From positions 1,259,307-1,323,306 of the forward strand of contig NW_006499973.1 of the NCBI RefSeq assembly GCF_000471905.2: a stretch of 64,000 nt of DNA, read 5' to 3'. This document shows positions 56,132-64,000 of the stretch, piece after piece. A program made the position numbers and the translations under genes. Within the stretch, counting starts at the first letter, position 1. Each line of letters begins with the position of its first letter. The notes under the pieces were generated by a model. It was not told the DNA's origin. It did not search any database and was given only the letters and a program-made list of their open reading frames with translations. Origin of the DNA: Amborella trichopoda (Eukaryota; Streptophyta; Magnoliopsida; Amborellales; Amborellaceae).

Positions 56132-56590
56132 ATGACATGTTGGCACAAGAAATTGACCACTGTAAGTTTGGGGACTTTCTTAGGGGGTTGGCCTCAGCCC
56201 ATTTAGAGAAGTAGTCTATGGCAACAAGTATAAACGTGTGCCCCGAAGAAGACAGAGGATCAATAGGACCTATAATTTCCATGCCCCACTGAGCAAAAGG
56301 CCAAGCTGCGACTGCCAGGTGGAGAGGTTCATGAGCTTGGTGAATAAAGATTGAATGAATCTGACACACTAGACAGTTCTTCGCAAACATAAGGGAGTCA
56401 ACATTCATGGTAAGCCAATAGTAAATGCATCTCAAACACTCTAGCATGAACTTCTTTAAGAACATGGTTTACATCTTTTTGGTCGATGCACCTGAGCAGC
56501 ATATAAAGATATTAGATACAGGATACCGTCACAACATACATAACGTGTGGCTGACCTTCAGATCTTTTTGTGCTCAATAGATTCTTTAGT
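56132..56590 (-). pseudogene. Element E integrase N-terminal part (fossil)
   Basis: On minus, the linker LLRCIDQKDVN (near 56490), the zinc-binding end NCLVCQIHS (near 56365) and the start of the catalytic core (PFAQWGMEIIGPIDPLSSSG, then VAIDYFSKWAEANPLRK near 56200) are clear. These are standard for Ty3/Gypsy integrase. Cut by C on one side and by D on the other; broken. Confidence 0.85.
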
Positions 56591-57963
56591 TGTTTTAGGT
56601 AATTTTTGATCACTTGTATCCCCAGTGCAAATAAAGAGAGAGCAGATCATGACCTAGGTCCACAGGTACTAAAATGCCAGTGAACTGCGGAAGCCATAGG
56701 TCAATAAGCCCTGATCCGGAAGTGAAATTTCTGATAGTCTCAGAATGTCTCACGAAGGTTTGAGATCGTGCATAAGATTCTTCTACGAACACATGTCAAG
56801 TTTCATTGCAATCCGACGAGTTTGATGCAGTGCAGACGTTAAAACAGTTTCGGGAAATTCTACCTCTATCATGCTAAAAATAGACTCTAAACTATAGCAC
56901 CATTATCAAGGCATAAAATGGTCTTTAGATCATCACCATTAGATCCAGAACATTTAAAAACCCTTGGGTACCAATTTTTGGTGCATTTCGACGTTTTGGA
57001 GCACGTTATGGCCACATTACCCAAAATGGATAGGTCGTACACTATTATGGTGCACCCTCTGTGAACCAGTTTCCATTAATGGAAACTGTGCATAAAAATT
57101 TTGGAGGCAAAATTTTCATGGCATATCTCCCTTATCCCGAGCTAGATTGAGCCCAAATTTTTGGAGCATGTTTGTCTCGTTGACCCGGTCAATTTGATAT
57201 GTGGCATGTATAATAACATGGCCCGAGCCAAGAGATATCGAAGAGAGCAGTTCACCAGAAAACTTCCAAAAGTAGCAAGAAATTTTCAGCAATGTGTCTC
57301 CTCGATCAAACACCCACGTCATGGCGCTTGCACTTTGGATCGACCTCAAACCAAGCCCATTATGAGCACAAGGTGAAAGACTTCATCTGAGCCGAACTCG
57401 AACGTGATGGATGATCAGATTCAATGCATAATCAGTTCGAAGTTGCTGCAATTCCAGCCACCAGAATCCAAACTCCGATCAAAGTTTCCCAATTTGGAAA
57501 ATGGTTACCCAAGCATCAAATGGAGCCGTTTTTTTTGCAAAATGAGTGTGAAAATATGTTCGACAAGCTACAATGAAGAAATCGATGAAAAAACACTGAG
57601 AAATGAGCAGAATCTTAAATATAAGATTGCATGTTTTTCCATGTTTTTGCCACGTCATGACCATGACCTGAGAGTCTAATCCGCGATTCGAAAAAGGTAT
57701 CAAAATGATCGTCTTCCCAAGCCGATCCAGAAACGGATAATATTTTGATCGGATGAAGACCTGAAAGACCCCAAACGGATCCCAAAAGATGGTGAAGATT
57801 GCATGGCAATCGTAGGGACCTTTTTGAAATTTTACATATTGTTGGTGTAGGGCAAAATCATCATTTTGCCCCTGTTTTCTTAATTTTCTTTAATTTCTTT
57901 AATCATTAATTTCCATCAATTAGGTTAAGTTTTAATCATCCACCCATGTTTGGGCCCCATTTC

Positions 57964-57970
57964 TATATAA
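57964..57970 (+). promoter_or_regulatory. TATA box of C 5' LTR
   Basis: TATATAA in GCCCCATTTCTATATAAGAA. Confidence 0.75.
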
Positions 57971-58789
57971 GAACGTACCATCTACATGAAATGGAACCCC
58001 CCTCTTTTTTATCAATACAAATTCCCTTTTGCTAGATGTTTTGGGCCATGTCTAAGAGAGAGAGAGAGAGTGAGAGAGAAAGAGAGAGAGTGAGAGAGAG
58101 GAGAGAGAAAACCTTGATGGGTACACTTAGGTAACTTCTCTCTGCTCTCTATTCTTTATCTCTCTTTCTTCTCTCTCTTCTTTCTCGCTCTTCTTCTCTC
58201 TATCTCTCCCCTCTTTATCTCTCTTCTTTCTCTCTTATTTCTCTCTCTTCTCTTTCCCTCTCTTCTATTTTCCTCTCTTCTCTTTCCCTCTCTTCTCTTT
58301 CTTCTCTCTCTTTTCTCTCTTCTCTTTCTCTCGCTTCCCTTTCTCTCCCTTCTTTCCTTTTCCTCCTCTCTTCTTTCTTTTCTCTCTCCTATTGTTTTCC
58401 TTTCTTCCTCTCTTCTTTCTTTTCTCTCTCCTCTTTTCTTTCTTTTCTTTCCTTTCTTCCTCTTTTATGTTCTTTCCTCCTGTTCTCTTTTCTTTCTCTC
58501 TCCTCTTTCCTTTCCCTTCTCTTCATTCCTATTTCTTCTCTCTTTTTCCTTCTCTCTCTTCTTCTTTCTTTTCTCTCTTCTCAGTTCTCCCTTTGTCTCT
58601 CCTTCTTCACAAGGGTAACAATGTGGGCCTACCTTTTTTTATGGGCCTCGTCATGATTCTTGTAATCTCTCTCTGTCTCTCTCCTCTCACAAAGGCAGTG
58701 ACATGGGCCTACCCTATTTGGCGGGCCTCATTGCGATCTTTATGTTCTCTCTTATCTTTTCTCTCTCTTTCTTTTCTTCTCTCTTTTTT

Positions 58790-59230
58790 CACAGGCGGCA
58801 GTCAAGCCGCCATTTGTGTTTTTTTCTTTTATTCTCTCTCCTTTCAGAGACGGTAATCAAGCCACTGTCTATTTCTTGCTCTCTCTTCTATCGTCATAAA
58901 CGACAATAAGCCACCATCTGTGATCTTTCTCTTTTCTCTCTTCACATACGGTAGTAAGCCGCCATCTGTATTCTTTCTTTCTCCCTCCTTTCACAAATAG
59001 CAGGCAAGCCGCCGTCTATGTTCTTTCTTTTCTTCTCTCTGTCCTTTCACAAACGACAATCAAGCCACCGTATGTATTCTTTCTCTCTCTTCCCTCTTCA
59101 TGGACGACAGTAAGCCGCTGTTTGTGTTCTTTCTCTCTTTTTCGTCTTCACAAACGACAGTAAACTGTTGTCTGTGTTCTTTCTGTCTCTTCTCTCTTCA
59201 CAGACGGCAACAAGATGTCGTCTGTGTCTT
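58790..59230 (+). repeat. Hairpin-bearing tandem array in C LTR, about 9 units
   Basis: Each 40-60-bp unit pairs a CT-rich tract with a short inverted word of the form ACAGACGGCA-ACAAG-TGTCGTCTGT. Examples: CAGGCGGCAGTCAAGCCGCC (58793), CATACGGTAGTAAGCCGCCA (near 58945), CACAGACGGCAACAAGATGT (near 59199). Stem sequence drifts between units but pairing is largely kept. Two other units with TGGGCCTACC words precede it (58610-58740). Confidence 0.75.
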
Positions 59231-59804
59231 TCCCTCCTTTTTCTCTCTCTACATTCTTCTCTTTCTTTCTCTTCCTTCTAATGTATTTTCTTTATCTAAC
59301 CATTTTATTCTCTCCCCCCTATACAGTAAAATATGTATTGATAGTCCCTTGTCAAGGAGACAACGTAAGGCTGTCCAATTGGCATGGACTCCAGCGTAAT
59401 ATCTTTCCACTTTTTTTTGGGTACACATGCACGCATGCACTCACCCTATGACGAGGTGGGGTCTTCTGACCCACTTGTCTCGTATTCTAATGTGTGTGTG
59501 TGACTGTAGGAAAAGAAGAAATAAGTCAAAGGATGCAATTTTGAACCAGTCATAAACGTGGGGGGGCATTCCAGTGTGATCGAAAAGGGCGCCCACGTGA
59601 GTTAGCTTGAGTGCATGACGGACCCAAGTGAGTTATGTCCCACCTCACACCTTAATTCCTCTCTCACCCGGTTGATATTCTTGCCCGTGTCTTCCTCACA
59701 CAGTTCACGAGAGAGCGGTCTCAGGTCTCAGATCCATATCGAACCCGAAGCCACGTCATCAGGTCGCACTAACCTGAGGGCGAGCTCGAGGCTTTTAACC
59801 AGCT

Positions 59805-59822
59805 TGGTGACTCCGCTGGGGA
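59805..59822 (+). promoter_or_regulatory. Element C primer-binding site
   Basis: TGGTGACTCCGCTGGGGA, three bases after the LTR; same type as A and B. Confidence 0.8.
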
Positions 59823-61470
59823 AGCACTACCCCTTAATCGGATCGTTCTTGTTCGGCTTGCCTTTTTTCTGTTTTGTATTCACTTTACACACACATGTCT
59901 TTAGGTTTGCGTAACCTTTTCATCCAAGTCGGGGACTTTTTTATCCTCGCACTTGTGACTACCTGTCAGGAACAGGTTCCCCGAACCTTGCTCCCGACCT
60001 TCCTTTTGAGTGTTGACGCTGTGTCACACTACCAGATCTTAACCTGGTAGGTGCGAGGAGGGACCTAAACGTCCCTTTCACCCCATATCCTAGCCTTGGT
60101 GGACCCTCCACCAAAGCACCTTGCATGAGTGGCAAACTAGCCACCACACACAGCATGCACCCTGCTACCGGCAAATCACTCGTCGGTCCTGTTGCTTGGG
60201 GTAGCCAAAAGGCCACCCTTTCCCTTCCTGCACCTGTCAATTTAGCTGCCAATGCATCTGCGGGTCACCGAAAAACTACCCCCCATGTTCTATCGGGCCC
60301 CTATAATAAGAGGCTCGCCACATGGAGGAGGAGGCTCTAAGGCCGCCACCTCCCACACCCGCATCAAGGCTCGTGGTCCATCTACTTGAGCCACACTTTG
60401 AGGCAACGCTCAGGCTGCCCTGAACCACTGTTCGGGCTCAGGTCTTCTTGGACCTGGCCTTGTATATATGACAAATATATACCGCACTATTCTGGGTAAT
60501 CCTCTAATTGCGCGTTGCCGAGTACATGAGAGATGACCCCCTCGTAGTCCCTGCAAGTGCATGTCTGCTCACTCTATGAGGGGTGGTCACAAGGCCATTT
60601 CCTCACAAACACATGCTCATTATCCTCAACCTCCTATGGCTTGACCCATTACTCGAGTCCGGGTTGACCCTCAATTCACCTGCAACCCTTCTGCAAGTGG
60701 CACATGCGCGCGACCCCAACGGACAACTCCAAGCTCCCGACGGAAAGGTCACTGGCAGATGTCTCCTCCCTCATCCGTCCCTTCTCCTCCCTCGTTCATC
60801 CCTTCTCCTCTCAACGAACTGCTTAAGACCTAGTACTCAAAGGCCTTCCTTAAGAGTACCATCTTGAAGTACTCCCTTCAGACCGGCCCTATCTTTGGTG
60901 CTCACAAAAGAGCTCGAGGCAAGGTTCCTTTGGGCGATGAAGTCTTCCATCCCCCGTCTCTCCCCAAGATGAGACAAAAGTCTAAGCTAACTCCTGTCTC
61001 CGGCCCACATTCCTTGATGCATCTCATGAAGACAGCCCAGTCATGTCTGAAGAAAGCAGACCAGTCTCAAGCATGGTTCTAGTCTCGGTTTTGGAGAGAA
61101 GTACACCAGAGCTTGAGAGACAAACATGATCGAGGCCTGCAAATAGTTCCAAGAGAAGAACCCGAGGCACACAAGGCGAGCAAGCCTATTGATCCCTTGG
61201 CCAAAAACCCCTTTGATCCACTACAGGCTGCGTTAAAGCCTGAGATGGAAGAATCCTGCATGGTTGTTAATGTCGTAAGAGATGACCCCATTGTGTAGCA
61301 CCTGCGGTCCCAAGACCGTCACGAATCGATCCTGACCAGATCAGCATACAAGGCTCAAGATCAATCGGGGTATGTTGAACCCTTACTAACCGACCTGCAA
61401 CACCATATCCGAAGGGCATGCCAGCCTCCAATCGCACAAGAGATCAATCCTCCTAAGGAAACTATCAACA
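59823..61470 (+). pseudogene. Element C leader with pre-gag ORF remnants (fossil)
   Basis: Near 59910 the reading LFIQVGDFF resembles the LIQIGDFIIP start in A and LRVGEFYIP in B. Frames at 60125-60340, 60583-60867, 60864-61082 and 61113-61298 are P-, T-, S- and K-rich. The stretch near 61021-61110 aligns with the end of B's leader. This fits the extra pre-gag ORF known in Tat elements. Broken in several places; function unknown. Confidence 0.55.
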
Positions 61471-64000
61471 TGATGGTCATTAATGAACCCAATAACGATC
61501 AAGAAGACTGCATGAATCGGTTCGAGGACATGATTCGTAAGATGATGGAGAAGATTGACCTGATGGAAAGTACCAGACCTCTTGGGAACTCCTCACATTA
61601 GGAAGTTAATTCTCCTCATCCGTCTAATCTAGTCCCGAGTTAGTCACCTCCTGTGCATGACCATTCCTTTTCTCCGCAGGTCTCATAAGTCGACATCGAT
61701 GCCATGGTCACTCGTAGTTTGCGAGGAAGATAGATTCCGAGTGTACATGATACGGCCTTGTATCGGAAGCCATATCCATCTTATATCGACCAGCTCATGT
61801 TTCCCCTTAATTACCAGAAGGGGAAACTCCCACTCTTCAACGACACGAGTTCACCCCGTCAACACATTGGCCACTTCTATTCGATGTGTCAAGAGACAGT
61901 AGCCGACGGAAGACTTCTTCTCTGTCAGTTCGTTGAAACCCATGATGGGCCAGCATTCAAGTGGTATGATAGGCTTCCACTGAACTCAGTGCAAACCAGT
62001 GAAGAAATAGAACAATTGTTTTACAAGCGTTTCTCTAAGGTTGAAAGAGAGGTCCAGACAATTGAGCTTCTCACATTGACCCAGAACCCAGATGAGCCAG
62101 TCAATCAGTTCCTATCAAGATGGAGAGATTTAGCCGCATATCAAGGTATCCTCATGCCTGAAATTGATGCGGTCCAAACGTGCGTGCGAAACATGTGGCC
62201 GAAAATCTTTCTGCATGTTGAGGCCTCCAACCCAACCTCTATAACGGATCTCATCTCTAAAGCAGTAGATATAGAGAGTCTCCTCAAACACCATGGCAAG
62301 CTTCAAACCCCAGCGTCAAGTGGGGAAAGCAATCGAAGCTCTGATAATGGTGTTCTAACTCTCGAGGTAATCAACAGAAAGGGGTGATCAGTGATGTTTT
62401 CATTGTATCAGACCCCAAGAAGGCTTCACCGAAAACCCTAGATTTCTCTAAGGGGGTTAACCCTCCAAATGCTCAGGGGACACCTCAGGTAGAACAGAAG
62501 CCCCAGTCTTATAATAAGGTGCCTCCACCTTAGAACCTCTACAAGAAAGATTACTGGGAGGAGAGAAAGAAGGTTTATAGCTTCGATAGTCTGGAAGTTG
62601 AGAAGGAGAAAAGAAGGTTTATAGCTTCAATAGGGAGTGGGTTCCCACCTTACTCCGGATGTTGATTGAGCAACAAATGATCACCTTGCCTGAGACAAAA
62701 CGGCCAGAAGATGCTGACTTTGTCACCCACAAGAGTTACTGTGCATATCAAAGAATGTTGGGGCATCCTATTCATGATTGTGTCACCCTCAAAGATCACA
62801 TCGAAGCTTTAATCTAGAAGGGAGAGATACAACTCAATAGCCTAAAGAAGGCATTCGGGGCAGTTGAGGCATCTCACATGGTAACAGTTCAAGAAGAAGC
62901 TGAACAAGTATATCAGCTTGACGAACTACCACCAGATCTTCTTCAGGCATTATTCAGCATGATGCTCAAAGTAGGGGTCATCACACTGAAGCCGTCAAGA
63001 CAACCCAATTGCCTCGTTCAAGGGATTGAGAATCTTTGGTGTCCATATCACCAGCTATTAGGTCATGATTTAGAAGGGTGCTTCAGCTTTCGAGCTATAA
63101 TGTTAGAGAAAATACAAGGACGCTCAGTCATCTCCATCTTAGAGGATCATGGTCAATCCAATGAACAGTCAACACAAGAGGTCTCTCAGATACAAACCCC
63201 CTGTGATGGCATGCAGCCTAAGGCTGCAGACTTTGATGAACCCTCGACTTCCCAGCCATGTCAAGTTTATCGAGGAAGAACCAGGATGAAATCCATGAAG
63301 AGGGAGGTTTTTCACCAAGCAAGGCTGGCTCATAAGCCACGTGAACCTGGCCAACCTGTGCCTACTATCAAAAATGGTAGAAGGAGATGAGCACCAAGGG
63401 CTGCTCGCCGAAAGAGGAAACTCCCTCTACCCCAGACTGTGGTCGAGTTCCACAAACCCCTTCCTCTATTGCCAATCCTTCAGGACTTCTTCCCTAAGCT
63501 GGTCCCTTGTGCTGGTCTAAACCCACAATCCTATCAGGAAGACATGCTTCAGACTTCTTCTTCTCGGGTTCCCAATATGTCTGATAAGGCTGACGACATT
63601 AACAGCAACCCCCCCCCCGCCCCCCAACGATCCAAGCAGGGTGAAGACTAAAAGGATTCCCTGCACATGTCCAATTCTGGTGATGATTCTAAAAGCTACC
63701 CAGATTGGTCTAATCTGAGTGACGACCTTAAAAACTATTGCCCTTCTTCTTTTGCCAACTCTTCTAGCCCTTCTTCTTCTACTGCTAACACATCTTCTGC
63801 AGGTTCAACATGCAAATGCTCAGACTTTGAGGCTCTGGACAAAGAGCTGAAAATTTGCAACACTAGCAGGCAGCATCGAAGGCAGCTGAAAAAGATGATG
63901 GCTCAAGCAGCTGACTTCCTGTCAGTCGCTGATGCCCTAACATCAAGAGCCAACCCAAATCCTCCTCCCACTATCGAAGAGCTCCTCAAGCAATACAAGA
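61471..64000 (+). pseudogene. Element C gag region, runs off the edge (fossil)
   Basis: Opens MMVINEPNNDQEDCMNRFED. The capsid core shows YPSYIDQLMFPLNYQKGKLP, CQFVETHDGPAFKWYDRLP, EEIEQLFYKRFSKVEREVQ and TQNPDEPVNQFLSRWRDL (61780-62130). Cys/His clusters CAYQRMLGHPIHDC (near 62740) and CPYHQLLGHDLEGC (near 63040) follow. From about 63400 the sequence is S/P/D-rich, with CKCSDFEALDKELK near 63815, probably the link toward protease. Collinear with B's gag. A few breaks. Confidence 0.85.

Larger units (their letters stand above)
50874..56590 (-). mobile_element. Element E: 3' part of a Tat/Ogre-like Ty3/Gypsy fossil (minus)
   Basis: Going along minus from 56590: integrase N-terminal part, then solo LTR D (54110-56131), then the integrase core and the end of pol (to 53399), then tandem repeats, then an antisense ORF (51039-52567 on plus). 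E is interrupted at 56590 by element C and bordered at 50873 by LTR F2. Its gag, RT and 5' LTR would lie beyond the window. Its 3' LTR may be G, since strand and order agree; this is inference. Broken in several places. It must be older than C and D. Confidence 0.7.
56591..59801 (+). repeat. Element C 5' LTR (3.2 kb)
   Basis: Starts TGTTTTAGGTAATTTTTGAT and ends GAGGCTTTTAACCA. It contains GCAAATAAAGAGAGAGCAG, the half-palindrome TTTCCATTAATGGAAA, a TATA box, a GA-rich block (58050-58110), about 1.1 kb of CT-rich tract with a hairpin array, and a (GT)n run at 59491-59501. It aligns with F1 and F2. Confidence 0.9.
56591..64000 (+). mobile_element. Element C: Tat/Ogre-like Ty3/Gypsy fossil, 5' half in window
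   Basis: 5' LTR 56591-59801, primer-binding site, leader (59823-61470) and gag from 61471, running off the right edge. It is inserted in element E; the bases before it, TTAGT (56586-56590), should recur after its 3' LTR. LTRs F1 and F2 are the same family. The gag region has a few breaks in the window. Age cannot be estimated with one LTR. Confidence 0.8.

Noticed and set aside
58392-58856. 154-codon hydrophobic frame resembling a membrane protein
   Set aside because: It is made of TTTCTCTCT tracts in C's LTR, which translate as F, L and S. Not a gene.
1-64000. Host protein-coding gene, tRNA, rRNA or Polinton-like element
   Set aside because: I looked on both strands and found no host exon series, no tRNA-like cloverleaf that I could defend, no rRNA words, and no Polinton capsid or polymerase motifs. 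A small or diverged gene could still be missed by eye.

Overview
The window looks like intergenic DNA from a large, repeat-rich flowering-plant genome. No host gene, rRNA or tRNA can be supported. Almost every open frame is either part of a decayed retroelement or a by-product of tandem repeats and pyrimidine tracts. The species cannot be named from the sequence.

Bases 1-13,691 are AT-rich and hold small repeats. There are two related long-TIR elements of Mutator-like type (3199-3699 and 12982-13521), two fold-back MITEs (11903-12217 and 12748-12958), the 3' end of a LINE (11525-11899, minus), an AT-rich minisatellite (6915-7440), and a satellite-like block with three ~390-bp units plus decayed copies (8001-9988).

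Bases 13,692-64,000 are a nest of Ty3/Gypsy LTR retrotransposon fossils. I use letters for them. A is a Tat/Ogre-like element on plus; its 5' LTR starts at 13692. H is a Tekay/Del-like chromovirus on minus (14438-24513) that sits inside A's 5' LTR. A's LTR resumes at 24514 and ends at 27075, followed by its primer-binding site and leader. B is a 13.4-kb Tat-like element on plus (28388-41782) with both LTRs and a gag region but no recognisable pol; it sits in A's leader with a 5-bp target duplication. A reappears at 41783-42010. G is an A-family LTR on minus (42011-45122). A 440-bp island separates G from plus-strand C-family LTRs F1 (45563-47922) and F2 (47923-50873). E is the 3' part of a Tat-like element on minus (50874-56590) with integrase, 3' repeats and an antisense coiled-coil ORF. 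D is a solo B-type LTR (54110-56131) inside E's integrase region. C is a Tat-like element on plus (56591 to beyond the window) inserted in E, showing its 5' LTR, primer-binding site, leader and gag.

The Tat-like elements share several features: 2.0-3.3-kb LTRs starting TGTT, a conserved opening block, a TATATAA box before a purine- or pyrimidine-rich R/U5, a primer-binding site close to TGGCGACTCCACTGGGGA, and a long leader before gag. Where the downstream part is present, they also have an antisense coiled-coil ORF and tandem-repeat arrays. The signals I find most worth checking are the antisense gene in B, which has its own TATA box and an 84-nt intron-like segment; the hairpin-forming tandem arrays in C-family LTRs; the 3' region of B with five kinds of tandem repeat; and the nest order, which predicts what lies beyond the right edge. 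All retroelement coding regions are broken and are treated as fossils.
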